Shown here one piece after another: positions 35,503-45,025 of a DNA stretch of 64,000 bases. The DNA is taken from assembly GCA_024123915.1 (NCBI GenBank), contig CP099650.1, positions 5,704,001 to 5,768,000 of the forward strand, written 5' to 3'. The position numbers and the translations under genes are program-made. How positions within the stretch are numbered: the first letter of the stretch is position 1; each line of letters opens with the position of its first letter. The notes below the pieces were generated by a model, which was not told the origin of the DNA, made no database searches, and saw only the letters and a list, made by a program, of their open reading frames with translations. The DNA is from Oxalobacteraceae bacterium OTU3CAMAD1. GTDB lineage: Bacteria > Pseudomonadota > Gammaproteobacteria > Burkholderiales > Burkholderiaceae_D.

Positions 35503-36372
35503 ATGGCGCAGACCTTCTCTTACCACCACGCCTTCGCGCGCAACCTCGGCTGGGTGACGCCGGCCGAACAATCCCTGCTCAAGGAAAAGCGCATCGCCAT
35601 CGCCGGACTGGGCGGTGTCGGTGGCTTTCATCTGCTGACCTTGGCGCGGCTGGGCGTGGGCGCATTCCACATCGCCGATTTCGACACCTTCGATATCGCC
35701 AACTTTAACCGCCAGATCGGCGCCAACATGTCCACCCTGGGCTTGCCCAAGGTGGAGGTGCTGGAGGCGATGGCGCGCGATATCAATCCGGAATTGCAGA
35801 TCACCAGCTTTCCGACCGGCGTGGACGGCGTCAACATGCGCCAGTTCTTCAAGGGCGTGGACCTGTACGTCGACGGCCTGGATTTCTTCGCCTTCGGCGC
35901 GCGCCAGGCCACGTTCGCCGCCTGCGCCAAGCTTGGCATTCCGGCGATCACGGCGGCGCCGCTGGGCATGGGTACGGCCGTGCTCAATTTCATGCCGGGG
36001 GAAATGACGTTCGAGCAGTACTTCGGCTGGGGCGACCTGCCCGACGACGAGAAGGCGCTGCGCTTCCTGGTCGGGCTGGCGCCGGCGGGACTGCACGGGC
36101 GCTATCTGGTCGATCCGTCCAGCATCAATTTGAAGGAGAAGCGCGGCCCCTCCACCATCATGGGCTGCGAGTTGTGTGCCGGTGCCGCCGCCACCGAGGC
36201 GCTCAAGATCATGCTCAACCGCGGCGAGATATTGGCCGCGCCGCGCGGCTATCAATACGACGGCTATCGCAACAAGCTGGTACGCACCTGGCGTCCCGGC
36301 GGCCACCGCCATCCGCTGCAACGGCTGGCGATGATGCTGGCCAAGCGGCGCCGTCCTGGAGACGAATCATGA
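35503..36372 (+). CDS. ThiF/MoeB-family E1-like adenylyltransferase
   Basis: A 289-residue E1-like enzyme. The nucleotide-binding region is IAIAGLGGVGGFHLLTLARLG near residues 33-53, followed by HIADFDTFDIANFNRQIGAN with the conserved Asp and Arg-Gln. GCELCAG near residue 224 holds the single CxxC pair; the second pair usual in MoeB/ThiF is not evident. E1-like enzymes adenylate a C-terminal carboxylate of a small protein or peptide. It is the first gene of a coupled operon with a nitroreductase and an acyltransferase. No ubiquitin-like partner is seen nearby. Confidence 0.87.
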   Translation: MAQTFSYHHAFARNLGWVTPAEQSLLKEKRIAIAGLGGVGGFHLLTLARLGVGAFHIADFDTFDIANFNRQIGANMSTLGLPKVEVLEAMARDINPELQITSFPTGVDGVNMRQFFKGVDLYVDGLDFFAFGARQATFAACAKLGIPAITAAPLGMGTAVLNFMPGEMTFEQYFGWGDLPDDEKALRFLVGLAPAGLHGRYLVDPSSINLKEKRGPSTIMGCELCAGAAATEALKIMLNRGEILAAPRGYQYDGYRNKLVRTWRPGGHRHPLQRLAMMLAKRRRPGDES

Positions 36373-37472
36373 GCAAGATGGAACAACATCTGGATTCCAC
36401 GCTGGAACAGATCCTCGAGCTGGCGCGCTGGGCGCCCAGCGGCGACAACACCCAGCCGTGGCGCTTCGAGATCCTCGACTCGCGCCGCCTGATCGTGCAC
36501 GGCCGCGACACGCGCGACCACTGCGTCTACGACCTCGACGGCCACCCCAGCCAGATATCGCTGGGCGCGTTGCTGGAAACGATGGCCGTCGCCGCCAGCA
36601 CCTTCGGACTGGAGACGCAAGTCACGCGGCGGCCGGAAGCGCCCGAGACACGTCCCACGTTCATCGTCGACTTCGTCCCGGCACCGCAACTCGACGCCGA
36701 TCCGCTGGCCGACTTCATCCTGCCGCGCAGCGTGCAGCGCCGGCCGCTGAGCCGGCGCCCGCTGACCCCGGCCGAGAAGACGGCGCTGACCGCCACCCTG
36801 CCGCCGGGATTCCGCGTGACGTGGCTCGAAGGCCGCCAGCGCGTGGCGGCGGCGCGTTTGATGTACCGCAACGCCAAGCTGCGCCTGACGATGCCGGAGG
36901 CCCACCAGGTGCACCAGGCCGTCATCGAATGGAACGCCCGCTACAGCGAGGACCGCATGCCCGACCAGGCGCTGGGCGTGGACGCGATGACCGCTAAACT
37001 GATGCGCGGGATCATGCGCGACTGGCGCCGCGTGGAATTCTTCAACACCTGGCTGGCCGGCACGGTGGCGCCGCGCCTGCAGATGGACCTGATCCCCGGC
37101 CTGGCCTGCGCCGCCCACTTCGTGCTGACGGCCGAGCACCGCCCGCAGCGCATCGACGACTATGTCGCGGCGGGCCGGGCCATGCAGCGCTTCTGGCTGA
37201 CGGCCACGGCGCTGGGCCTGCAATTGCAGCCGGAGCTGACGCCGCTGATCTTTTCCCGCTACGTGCGCGAGGGCCGCGTGTTTTCCGGCACACAAGGCAT
37301 GCAGCAGCGCGCGGCCGACCTGTCGCAACAGGGCGAGCTGCTGGTCGGCAAGCGGGTATGGGAGACCGCCGTGTTCATGGGCCGCATCGGCGCCGGCGAG
37401 CCGGCGGCGGCGCGCTCGATCCGCAAGCCGCTGAACGAACTGCTGGTCGGTCCGCCGGCGGGGGGCCGCTGA
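36369..37472 (+). CDS. Nitroreductase-fold flavoprotein
   Basis: A 367-residue protein beginning MSKMEQHLDSTLEQILELAR, then WAPSGDNTQPWRFEI, the FMN-binding opening of the nitroreductase fold. The rest, including QRRPLSRRPLTPAEKTAL and AGRAMQRFWLTATALGLQLQ, fits the long-form members that accompany E1-like enzymes (MoeY-type annotations). It probably binds FMN and carries out a redox step. Its ATG overlaps the E1 stop by four bases and its stop shares one base with the acyltransferase start, so three products are made in step. Substrate unknown. Confidence 0.82.
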   Translation: MSKMEQHLDSTLEQILELARWAPSGDNTQPWRFEILDSRRLIVHGRDTRDHCVYDLDGHPSQISLGALLETMAVAASTFGLETQVTRRPEAPETRPTFIVDFVPAPQLDADPLADFILPRSVQRRPLSRRPLTPAEKTALTATLPPGFRVTWLEGRQRVAAARLMYRNAKLRLTMPEAHQVHQAVIEWNARYSEDRMPDQALGVDAMTAKLMRGIMRDWRRVEFFNTWLAGTVAPRLQMDLIPGLACAAHFVLTAEHRPQRIDDYVAAGRAMQRFWLTATALGLQLQPELTPLIFSRYVREGRVFSGTQGMQQRAADLSQQGELLVGKRVWETAVFMGRIGAGEPAAARSIRKPLNELLVGPPAGGR

Positions 37473-38161
37473 TGCGCGCCATCAAGCCGTTGCAGATCGC
37501 CGTGTTCCTGGGCTTGCTGACGGTGATCCTGGCGCTGGGCATAGGCGCCACCGCGCTGCTGCTGGGCGGCCTGCCGCTGGGCGATTTTCGCGGCGTGGCG
37601 CTGCTGCTGGCGGCCGTGCTGCTGACCTATCTGGCGGCGTTCGCCGTGTACCGCTGCTTCCTGTTCGTCATGCCGCTGCGCGAGGGCGAGGTGGCGGAGA
37701 ACTCGCGCCACGAACTGGCGGCCAACGTCAACATCCTGTTCTACCTGCTGCTGTTCAATTCGCTGATCCGCACGCACTTCATTCCGGTGCCGATCGTGCG
37801 GCTGATCTACCTGGCGCTGGGCGCCAAGCTGGGCGCCAACACCTATAGCGCCGGCGCCCTGCTCGACCCGCCGCTCACGCGCATCGGCAGCAACACCATC
37901 ATCGGCCATGACGCGGTGATCTTCGCGCACGTGATCGAGGGCAGCCGGCTGGAGCTCAAAGCTGTCGTCATCGGCGACACCGTCACCATTGGCGCCAAGG
38001 CGGTGGTGATGGCGGGTGTGCGCATCGGCGACAACGCCATCGTCTCGGCTGGCGCGGTCGTCACCAAGGACACCCACATCGGCGCCGGCGAAATCTGGGG
38101 CGGCATTCCGGCACGCAAAATCAAAGCGGCCTCGACAGTAAAGGCAAGCGAGCTGAACTAA
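37472..38161 (+). CDS. Membrane-anchored hexapeptide-repeat acyltransferase
   Basis: A 229-residue protein with two or three N-terminal hydrophobic segments (IAVFLGLLTVILALGIGATA at about 9-28, VALLLAAVLLTYLAAFAVYR at about 44-63) and a C-terminal left-handed beta-helix: RIGSNTIIGHDAVIFAHVIE, VVIGDTVTIGAKAVVMAGVR, IGDNAIVSAGAVVTKDTHIG, then IWGGIPARKIK. This is the LbetaH acetyl/acyltransferase fold. TGATG overlap couples it to the nitroreductase gene. It should act at the cytoplasmic face of the inner membrane. Confidence 0.86.
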   Translation: MRAIKPLQIAVFLGLLTVILALGIGATALLLGGLPLGDFRGVALLLAAVLLTYLAAFAVYRCFLFVMPLREGEVAENSRHELAANVNILFYLLLFNSLIRTHFIPVPIVRLIYLALGAKLGANTYSAGALLDPPLTRIGSNTIIGHDAVIFAHVIEGSRLELKAVVIGDTVTIGAKAVVMAGVRIGDNAIVSAGAVVTKDTHIGAGEIWGGIPARKIKAASTVKASELN

Positions 38162-38251
38162 ATCAAACAAATGCCGGAATTTTTTACGCACTGTTCGACA
38201 TGCAACACACGGCGCGACGCAAGCCCTTGAATCCACAGGCTTCGTCCAAGC

Positions 38252-38267
38252 TGGCAGGGGTTTTGCT
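38252..38267 (+). promoter_or_regulatory. Sigma-54 promoter of first PEP-CTERM gene
   Basis: TGGCAGGGGTTTTGCT: the -24 GG (38253-38254) and -12 GC (38265-38266) are 12 bases apart, matching the RpoN consensus TGGCAC-TTGC. A dyad CAAG-CC-CTTG begins 32 bases upstream (38220-38229) and GATTTCC lies 20 bases downstream; both recur at the same spacing before the second PEP-CTERM gene. Confidence 0.82.
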
Positions 38268-38321
38268 GAAGAGGTGGAGCGACCTTGATTTCCAGGGTCT
38301 TCTATTTCTTGGGGAACAGCT

Positions 38322-39269
38322 ATGAACTATTACAAACCCGCCGCCGCCTCTATCCTCGCCGCCGCGCTGGCAACACCGTTCGCCGCGCTCGCCGCCCCCG
38401 TGGTGGGCCTCGATCCCACCGGCACCGGCACCTACACCACCTACGCCGACCTGTGGACCAACATCACCGACACCGCCGTGGTCACCGGCTTCGTGCCGGG
38501 CGCCACCGTTGGCGGTCCCGGCGGCATCGCGCCCTACCTGACCTCGCTGCACACGCAAACCGTCATCGGCACCATGAGCAACAGCAATGTTGGCGCCATC
38601 GTCACGCCGGCCGGCCTCAACACCAGCTTCGAGCTGACCAAGGTCGTGCGCTTCGAGGAACTGGTCACGTCGCAAAACGCCACCACCGCCACCTTCGGGC
38701 TGGCGCCCAGCCAGTCGGCGGCGATGGACGTCGATCCCACCCGCGCCGGCGTGCAGAACTTCGCCGTGTTCTTCGACCAGATCACGCCCGGCGGCGCCAG
38801 CCAGGCCGTGCCCGGCAACGGCGTCGACACGGTGCGCTGCTATGGCACCGGCGTCACCGGCGGCGCCGCCAACGGTTGCGGCGGCGGCGCGGCCGACCCG
38901 GACGGCGACGGCGTCATGATCCTGTCGGGCCACCTGGTCTTCAACACCGCCAGCTTCACCGCCAGCGGGGCCGTCGGCACCGGTTCGTTCGACACCCGCT
39001 TCGTCATCGACTATGTCGATCCCGCCTACCTGGACATCGTCACCGGCTCGGTGTTCCTGGACCGCTTCACCGGCACCACCAACGTGCCGTCATTCTTTAC
39101 ACCGACCTCCATGTGGGACGGCGCCACGCCAACCACCGTGCCCTTCCTGAAAGTGGACTCCTCCCAGTCCTTCGCCGCCGTGCCGGAACCCGGCACCGTG
39201 GCCATCATCGGGGTGGGCCTGGCCGGGCTGGCACTGAGCAAGCGTCGTAAAACCAGCGCTCCTTGCTGA
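38322..39269 (+). CDS. PEP-CTERM sorting-domain protein (paralogue 1)
   Basis: A 315-residue exported protein: signal peptide MNYYKPAAASILAAALATPF then AALAAP, a beta-rich body, and the C-terminal sorting signal VPEPGTVAIIGVGLAGLALS followed by KRRKTS. The signal is the VPEP motif, a hydrophobic helix and basic tail recognised by exosortase, so it should be processed and delivered to the outer surface or matrix. The start follows GGGGAA. It is highly similar to the next gene (VDPxRAGVQN, DTVRCYGTG, TASGAVGTGSFDxRF). No exosortase gene is in the window. Confidence 0.9.
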   Translation: MNYYKPAAASILAAALATPFAALAAPVVGLDPTGTGTYTTYADLWTNITDTAVVTGFVPGATVGGPGGIAPYLTSLHTQTVIGTMSNSNVGAIVTPAGLNTSFELTKVVRFEELVTSQNATTATFGLAPSQSAAMDVDPTRAGVQNFAVFFDQITPGGASQAVPGNGVDTVRCYGTGVTGGAANGCGGGAADPDGDGVMILSGHLVFNTASFTASGAVGTGSFDTRFVIDYVDPAYLDIVTGSVFLDRFTGTTNVPSFFTPTSMWDGATPTTVPFLKVDSSQSFAAVPEPGTVAIIGVGLAGLALSKRRKTSAPC

Positions 39270-39320
39270 TCCACTGTTTGCTGTTACAGCAGCGACAGCG
39301 AGCTCTTCCGCTCTTTTTCA

Positions 39321-39355
39321 ACGGACCCGGCGCCATGCCCGAGGTCCGTTTTTTT
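39321..39355 (+). terminator. Intrinsic terminator after paralogue 1
   Basis: ACGGACC (39321-39327) pairs with GGTCCGT (39343-39349) around a 15-base loop, followed by seven Ts. Confidence 0.85.
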
Positions 39356-39437
39356 ATTGACGGCTTTTTTTACAATAGTTGCAAAAGCGTAGGCTGGACT
39401 CCGCGCAAGTGCTTGATTCCTTACGGTTCACCTTGCT

Positions 39438-39453
39438 TGGCAAGGGTTTTGCT
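39438..39453 (+). promoter_or_regulatory. Sigma-54 promoter of second PEP-CTERM gene
   Basis: TGGCAAGGGTTTTGCT: -24 GG at 39439-39440 and -12 GC at 39451-39452. The dyad CAAG-TG-CTTG (39406-39415) is again 32 bases upstream of the element and GATTTCC is again 20 bases downstream, although the bases between have diverged. Confidence 0.82.
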
Positions 39454-39508
39454 CTATAGGCCATACGATCCCGATTTCCGGGTTCCGTCAACTCCAGGGA
39501 GCACACAC

Positions 39509-40462
39509 ATGAACATCATCAAACCCGCATTGGCCGCCGCCGCGATCGCTACCGCCCTGGCCGCGCCGCTCACCGCCAGCGCCGGCCCCACTGTGGGCCT
39601 CGATGTCACCGGCAGCGGCGCCTACAGCACCTATGCCGACCTGTGGACCAACGTCACCGACACCGGCCTGGCCACCGGCTTCATTCCCGGCATCACCGTC
39701 GGCCCCGGCGCCGCCGCGCCCTACCTGACCGAGCTGCGTTCGCAGATGGTCATCGGCACTATGTCGAACAGCAACACGCCCGCCATCGTCACGCCAGGCG
39801 GCCTGAACACCACCTTCGAGATCAGCAAGGTGGTGCGCTTCCAGGAACTGGTCGACTTCCAGACGCCGACCACCGCCCACTTCACCTTGCCGCCATCGCA
39901 GTCGGCCGCGATGGACGTCGATCCGCTGCGCGCCGGCGTGCAGAACATCGCCATCTACTTCGACCAGATCACCAACGGCCCCGGCAGCAGCCGCGCCGTG
40001 CCGGGCAACGGCGGCGACACCGTGCGCTGCTACGGCACCGGTTCGACCTCGACCGGCTGCGGCACCTCGCCCGGCGACACCGACGGCGACGGCATCATCA
40101 TCCTGTCGGGCCACCTGGTGTTCAACGACGCCAGCTTCACCGCCAGCGGCGCGGTCGGCACCGGCTCGTTCGATTCGCGCTTCATGATCGATTACGTCGA
40201 CCCGGCCTACCTGGACATCGTCACCGGCTCCATCTTCCAGGACAAGGTCACCGGCACCACCAACGTGCCCTCGTTCTTCTCGCCGACGATGATGTGGGAC
40301 GGCACCACCCCCACCACGGTACCGTTCCTGAAAGTGGACTCGTCGCAAACCTTCGGCGCGCAGGCCGTACCGGAACCCGGCACCCTGGCCATCATGGGCC
40401 TGGGCTTCGCCGGCCTGGCAATGGGCAGCCGCCGGAAAGTCAAAACCGAGAACAAATCCTGA
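39509..40462 (+). CDS. PEP-CTERM sorting-domain protein (paralogue 2)
   Basis: A 317-residue paralogue of the preceding gene product: signal peptide MNIIKPALAAAAIATALAAP then LTASA, the same body motifs (GPTVGLDVTGSGAYSTYADL, GTMSNSNTPAIVTPGGLNTT, TVRCYGTGSTSTGCG), and a C-terminal VPEPGTLAIMGLGFAGLAMG followed by SRRKVK. ATG 39509 follows GGGAG; the longer open frame from 39263 crosses the terminator and promoter and is rejected. The pair arose by tandem duplication with their own promoters and terminators. Confidence 0.92.
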   Translation: MNIIKPALAAAAIATALAAPLTASAGPTVGLDVTGSGAYSTYADLWTNVTDTGLATGFIPGITVGPGAAAPYLTELRSQMVIGTMSNSNTPAIVTPGGLNTTFEISKVVRFQELVDFQTPTTAHFTLPPSQSAAMDVDPLRAGVQNIAIYFDQITNGPGSSRAVPGNGGDTVRCYGTGSTSTGCGTSPGDTDGDGIIILSGHLVFNDASFTASGAVGTGSFDSRFMIDYVDPAYLDIVTGSIFQDKVTGTTNVPSFFSPTMMWDGTTPTTVPFLKVDSSQTFGAQAVPEPGTLAIMGLGFAGLAMGSRRKVKTENKS

Positions 40463-40484
40463 CACCTCGGCTGTCTAACTTTGG

Positions 40485-40519
40485 CGGACCCTGGCGGCGT
40501 ACCTCGGTCCGTTTTTTTT
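40485..40519 (+). terminator. Intrinsic terminator after paralogue 2
   Basis: CGGACC (40485-40490) pairs with GGTCCG (40506-40511), followed by eight Ts. Confidence 0.85.
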
Positions 40520-40620
40520 CGCCTGTTCTACCCGCACGGCCACCCGGGCCGCCGGGGTCGTACCCCAAGGGGTACGACCCCTAAGCGGTAACGCATGCGT
40601 ATCGGCGAAAGCGTACGGGT
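40520..40620. repeat. Dispersed palindromic element, copy 2
   Basis: Centred on a perfect 28-base palindrome at 40554-40581: GGGGTCGTACCCC, AA, GGGGTACGACCCC. Flanks resemble copy 1 at 35301-35398, including CGCCTG just after the terminator T-run, CCCGCAC-GCCACCCGG and the downstream AAGCGG. Confidence 0.85.
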
Positions 40621-40635
40621 TGGCGCGACGCTCCG

Positions 40636-41859
40636 TCACAACGGCAGCAGCTTGAGCAGCAGACCCGACAGCCGGGCGCCGGCGTCGTAGCGGACGAACT
40701 GCTCGGCCACCTTGCGCGCGGACGCCTTGGCGCCGGGTTGTTCGAGCAAGTCGACGGCGGCGCGGCGCAAGGCGTCCCCGCTCAAGCGGTCCGAGCGCAG
40801 CAAGGCGCCGGCGCCGCTGGCCACCACGCCGTGCATGTTCAGATACTGGTCGAGATTGCCGGCGATGCCCAGCACCGGCACGCAGGCGCTCAGGGCCTGC
40901 TGGCTGGTCGGACTGCCGCCATTGCAAATAACCAGACTGGAGCGGCGGGCCGCCTCGATGCCCGGCAGGTAAGCCGCCACGTACGCGTTGGGCGGGACCG
41001 CTCCCATGGCACCCATCGCGCCCATGCCCACGTTGCCGGCGGTCGCCGCGATCACGCTGACCGGCAACGGCGCCAACGCCTGCAACACGCGCGGCAACAA
41101 CGCCCCCTGCCCCGAACTACCCAGTGTCACATAAACGATCGGCCTGCCCGCCGGCAAAGCATCCCACCAGTGCGGCAACTCCGTGGGCGGCGACCACGTC
41201 ACCGGTCCCAGATAACAATGTGTGGAAGGCATACTCGTTGCCGGAAACATCTCCGGAATGTCGGCGTACAGCACGTGGTCGGCGTCGGTGTAGACGCGGC
41301 GCAAATCGTGGCCCAGCGGCGGCAGGCCGTACGCGCGGCGCACCTGGTTGAGCGGCACGCTGTGCAAGGCGAACGCCAGCGGGCGCGCCAGCTTGAACAT
41401 CCGGTCGGCGATAGCGATCGGCAACACGCGCGACAGGCCGATCGCCGGCACGCTGTAATGCTGTCGCACGTAGGGACTCCAGTAGGCGTTGATCAAGCCC
41501 ACATACGGCACCCCGGCCAGTCGCGCGCTGATCGACAGCGACAGGCGGAAATCGCCGATCACCACATCGGGCCGCACCGCCTTCAACACGCGCAGGTCGT
41601 CCTCGACATAGCGGCGCAGGGTCGCCGCGTCGTACACCGGCTTGCCGGCGGCCAACGCGGCCAGGAAACGCGCGCTGGAAATGCTGGTGATGCCCCAGCT
41701 GCGTACGTCGCTGCCCTTGAAGAACATTTCATAGCCGGGCGCGCAGGCGATGTGGACGTCGTAACGCCCGCGATCGAGCGTCGCCGCCAGCGCCAGCGGG
41801 CGCGCCACGTGCGCCAACGTCACGGCCTCGGCCATAAACAAGATCTTCTTAGGTTCCAT
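40636..41859 (-). CDS. Glycosyltransferase (UGT/MGT-like, GT-B fold)
   Basis: A 407-residue glycosyltransferase. [21 protein letters not shown] is the N-terminal acceptor domain opening. [20 protein letters not shown] and [20 protein letters not shown] then [11 protein letters not shown] in the C-terminal domain resemble the donor-binding region of the macrolide/ergosterol glucosyltransferase group. It would transfer a sugar from a nucleotide donor to a small molecule or lipid. It is divergent from the hybrid kinase gene; no biosynthetic partner is adjacent. Confidence 0.85.
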   Translation of the reverse strand: MEPKKILFMAEAVTLAHVARPLALAATLDRGRYDVHIACAPGYEMFFKGSDVRSWGITSISSARFLAALAAGKPVYDAATLRRYVEDDLRVLKAVRPDVVIGDFRLSLSISARLAGVPYVGLINAYWSPYVRQHYSVPAIGLSRVLPIAIADRMFKLARPLAFALHSVPLNQVRRAYGLPPLGHDLRRVYTDADHVLYADIPEMFPATSMPSTHCYLGPVTWSPPTELPHWWDALPAGRPIVYVTLGSSGQGALLPRVLQALAPLPVSVIAATAGNVGMGAMGAMGAVPPNAYVAAYLPGIEAARRSSLVICNGGSPTSQQALSACVPVLGIAGNLDQYLNMHGVVASGAGALLRSDRLSGDALRRAAVDLLEQPGAKASARKVAEQFVRYDAGARLSGLLLKLLPL

Positions 41860-42045
41860 ATCGCCAGCTTGAAGTGTGGTATCGGAAAGCGTTTGAGAAT
41901 GCGCAAACGTGCTGCCTTAGACCTAGATCAACATCGCCCTTGCCACATACATATATTTTTCCTAGTGGCACTCAGGAATCGTGTGCCGCGCACCGCCCGC
42001 GTCGACGCATTCGGCGCCCACTGTATCGTTGGGAACCGCCACGCG

Positions 42046-45024
42046 ATGTTCAATTTCGAACGTTCCGGCCTGAGCCAGAAACTGACCATCATTTCCGTGC
42101 TGTCGACGGGCAGTGCCTTGATGCTGGTATTCATTGCCTTCGCCGTCACATCCGTACTCAGCCACACCGACGACGAGCGCAAGCAACTGGCGTCGCTGGC
42201 CGGCGTGATCGGCAACAACAGCATGATCGCGCTATCGCGCGGCGACCGCAAGCAAGCTGAGCAGACGCTGGCGACCCTGGTGGCCGAGGACGACATCCTG
42301 CAGGCGGCGCTGTACGACGGCGACGGCAAGTTGCTGGCGCGCTACGCGTCGGACGATCTGCCCGACGCACAGCAAGCGCCGCCCCTGCTCGATATCCCCT
42401 TGACCGGGCCGGAGGTGCGCAGCGAACGCACCGGCCCGCCCTGGGCGCCGGCCATGCGCCTGCTGCGCGACGTGCGCGGCCGCGACGCGCTGGCCGGCAC
42501 CGTGCTGATCGAGCGCTCGCAAACGCGCATGTGGGTCGACATCCTGAAAAACCTGGGCGCGGCGGCTGTCGCGGCGGTGCTGTCGTTCATGACGGCGCTG
42601 CTGATGGCGGCGCGCTTCAAGGGCAGCGTGGCCGAGCCCGTCGGCAAGCTGATCGCGGCGGCCCAACAGGTCAGCCGCGGCCAGCCCACCGAGCGCATCA
42701 GCCACCAGCGCAGCGACGAGCTCGGCGCGCTGATCGACAGCTTCAACGACATGCTGGCCCAGGTCGAGGCGCGCGACGGCGCGCTGGCGCAATACCGCGA
42801 CCAGCTCGAACGCCAGGTCGGCGTGCGTACCGAGCAACTGGAAAAGGCCAAGAACGCGGCCGAGGCGGCCAGCCAGGCCAAGAGCGCCTTCCTGGCCACC
42901 ATGAGCCATGAAATCCGCACGCCGATGAATGGCGTGCTGGGCATGACCGAGTTGCTGCTGGCCACGCGACTGAGCGAGCAGCAACGCCACTACACCAGCA
43001 TGGTCAAGCGTTCCGGCGAGCATTTGCTGGTGATCATCAACGACATCCTGGACTTCTCCAAGATCGAGGCCGGCAAGCTGACAGTGGAATACATCCATTT
43101 CAACTTCCGCGATTTGCTCGACGATATAGACAACGTGTTTTCGCCGCAGGCGCAGGCCAAGGGCATACGGATGGAGCTGGCCATCGCCAACGACATCCCG
43201 GTGGCCATCCACGGCGATCCGAACCGCTTGCGCCAGGTGATCTTCAATCTACTGGGCAACGCCGTCAAATTCACCGAAAGCGGCAAGATCACCGTCAAGG
43301 TCGCGGTGGTGCAGGAGGATACGCAAACTGTCGGCTTGCGCTTCGAGGTGCACGACACCGGCATCGGCGTCTCGAACGAGGCGCGCTCGCGCATTTTCGA
43401 TTCCTTCTCGCAAGCGGACGGCTCGACCACGCGCAAACACGGCGGCACCGGACTCGGACTTGCGATCTCAAAACAACTGGTGGAGCTCATGGGAGGCACG
43501 ATAGGCGTCGATCATGCGTTAACTCAAGGGTCGATCTTTTGGTTTGCCGTAAATTTCGATAAACCACGCGTCGATTTTGACGATCCTTCCAACACCAATT
43601 TGGGAATACGCGCTTTGATTGTTGACGAAAACCCCACCAGCCGCGCCGAACTGGAACGGCGTCTGACGGCCTGGCGCGTGCTCAGCACCAGCGCGTCGGC
43701 CACCCAGGCGTTGCAACAGCTGCGCCACGCCGCGTCGGTCGCGCAGCCCTTCGACGTCGTGCTTCTCGACATGGAGTTGCCGCGCACCAGCGGCCTGGCG
43801 CTGGCCGCCGCGATCCACGCCGACGCCGGCCTGGCCGCCACGCGGCTGTTGTTGCTGAGCACGGAACGCAACGCCGCCGACCGGGTCCAGCAGCGCGAGG
43901 CCGGGGTCGCCTTCCAACTGATCAAGCCGCCGCGCGAGTGCGACCTCTACGACTGCGTCGTCACCCAGACGCAGATGCGCAACGCCGAACCGGCGCGCAC
44001 GGCGCCGCCGCCGGCGTCCCCGCCATCGTTGCAATCGTTGACACATGGCGACGAGCGACCGATCCGCCTGTCGCATACGGGGACGGCGTCGCCGGCGGCG
44101 CCGCCGCTGTCGACATTCAGCTCCAGCACGACGTTGCCGGCGCAGCGCGCGCGCAAGGGCCGCAAGGTGTTGCTGGCGGAGGACAATCCGGTCAATGTCG
44201 AGGTGGCCAGCGCCATGCTCGAGGGCCTGGGCCTCGACGTCAGCCGCGCCTGCAACGGCCAGGAAGCGTTGCGCTCGGTGCAGTCCGGCGACTTCGACCT
44301 GATCCTGATGGACTGCCAGATGCCGGTGATGGACGGCTTCGCCGCCACCACCGAAATCCGCCGCCACGAGCAACAACGCGGCCGCTCGCGCAGCCTGCCG
44401 ATCATCGCCATCACGGCCAACGCGTTGCAGGGCGACCGCGAATCCTGCCTGGCCGCCGGCATGGACGACTATTTGAGCAAGCCGTTCACGCAGCAGGCGC
44501 TGGGGCAGACCATCGGCCGCTGGATCACGCTGCCACGGGTGGCGCCGGGGCCGCAGGAGGGCCCGGCCGAAGCGCTGGCTCCGGCCCATGTGCCAAACCC
44601 GCCCGACGAGCCGGAAACGTCCGCCGCCGCTGCCGTGGCTGCGGCCGTGGCGGCCCCGCCGCTGCAGGAACCGCTGATCAACCGGCAAGCGCTGGAAAAC
44701 ATCCGCGCGCTCAGCGCCAGCAATGGCGACGCGCTGCTCGAGCGGGTGCTGCAGGCTTATCTGGAAGACACCCCGACCCATTTGCGCACCATCAAGTCCG
44801 CCATCGACAGCGGCAGCACTGTGCAAATACGCAAGGCGGCGCACAGTCTCAAATCCAGCAGCGCCAACGTGGGCGCCGACGCGCTGGCGCAGCGCTGCAG
44901 GGAAATGGAACAGCTGGGCCGCAACGATACCACCGCAGGCGCCGCTGCCCTGCTCGATGATATGGAACGATCTTTCCAGGCCGTACGGCAGGCATTGGGA
45001 GCTATCCTGGAAAAGGAAATTTAA
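42046..45024 (+). CDS. BarA-like hybrid sensor histidine kinase
   Basis: A 992-residue hybrid kinase: TM helix about 14-36, a periplasmic CHASE8-like region, TM helix about 170-188, HAMP, HisKA with H288 ([20 protein letters not shown]), HATPase ([20 protein letters not shown]), a degenerate receiver ([11 protein letters not shown], with D575 in LLDMELP), an intact receiver ([12 protein letters not shown]756 in [11 protein letters not shown]) and an Hpt domain with H933 ([15 protein letters not shown]). A His-Asp-His-Asp relay can run to the REC-GGDEF-EAL product encoded one base downstream. The frame is open far upstream but only as an antisense shadow of the glycosyltransferase; ATG 42046 fits the membrane topology. 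Confidence 0.9.
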   Translation: MFNFERSGLSQKLTIISVLSTGSALMLVFIAFAVTSVLSHTDDERKQLASLAGVIGNNSMIALSRGDRKQAEQTLATLVAEDDILQAALYDGDGKLLARYASDDLPDAQQAPPLLDIPLTGPEVRSERTGPPWAPAMRLLRDVRGRDALAGTVLIERSQTRMWVDILKNLGAAAVAAVLSFMTALLMAARFKGSVAEPVGKLIAAAQQVSRGQPTERISHQRSDELGALIDSFNDMLAQVEARDGALAQYRDQLERQVGVRTEQLEKAKNAAEAASQAKSAFLATMSHEIRTPMNGVLGMTELLLATRLSEQQRHYTSMVKRSGEHLLVIINDILDFSKIEAGKLTVEYIHFNFRDLLDDIDNVFSPQAQAKGIRMELAIANDIPVAIHGDPNRLRQVIFNLLGNAVKFTESGKITVKVAVVQEDTQTVGLRFEVHDTGIGVSNEARSRIFDSFSQADGSTTRKHGGTGLGLAISKQLVELMGGTIGVDHALTQGSIFWFAVNFDKPRVDFDDPSNTNLGIRALIVDENPTSRAELERRLTAWRVLSTSASATQALQQLRHAASVAQPFDVVLLDMELPRTSGLALAAAIHADAGLAATRLLLLSTERNAADRVQQREAGVAFQLIKPPRECDLYDCVVTQTQMRNAEPARTAPPPASPPSLQSLTHGDERPIRLSHTGTASPAAPPLSTFSSSTTLPAQRARKGRKVLLAEDNPVNVEVASAMLEGLGLDVSRACNGQEALRSVQSGDFDLILMDCQMPVMDGFAATTEIRRHEQQRGRSRSLPIIAITANALQGDRESCLAAGMDDYLSKPFTQQALGQTIGRWITLPRVAPGPQEGPAEALAPAHVPNPPDEPETSAAAAVAAAVAAPPLQEPLINRQALENIRALSASNGDALLERVLQAYLEDTPTHLRTIKSAIDSGSTVQIRKAAHSLKSSSANVGADALAQRCREMEQLGRNDTTAGAAALLDDMERSFQAVRQALGAILEKEI

Positions 45025-45025
45025 A

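Noticed and set aside
36174..36368. Upstream extension of the nitroreductase frame
   Set aside because: It overlaps the end of the E1-like gene; ATG 36369 with the ATGA overlap is the natural start.
40738..42045. Upstream extension of the hybrid kinase frame by over 400 codons
   Set aside because: It is antisense to the glycosyltransferase, has shadow-like composition, and the real N-terminus with its membrane helix starts at 42046.
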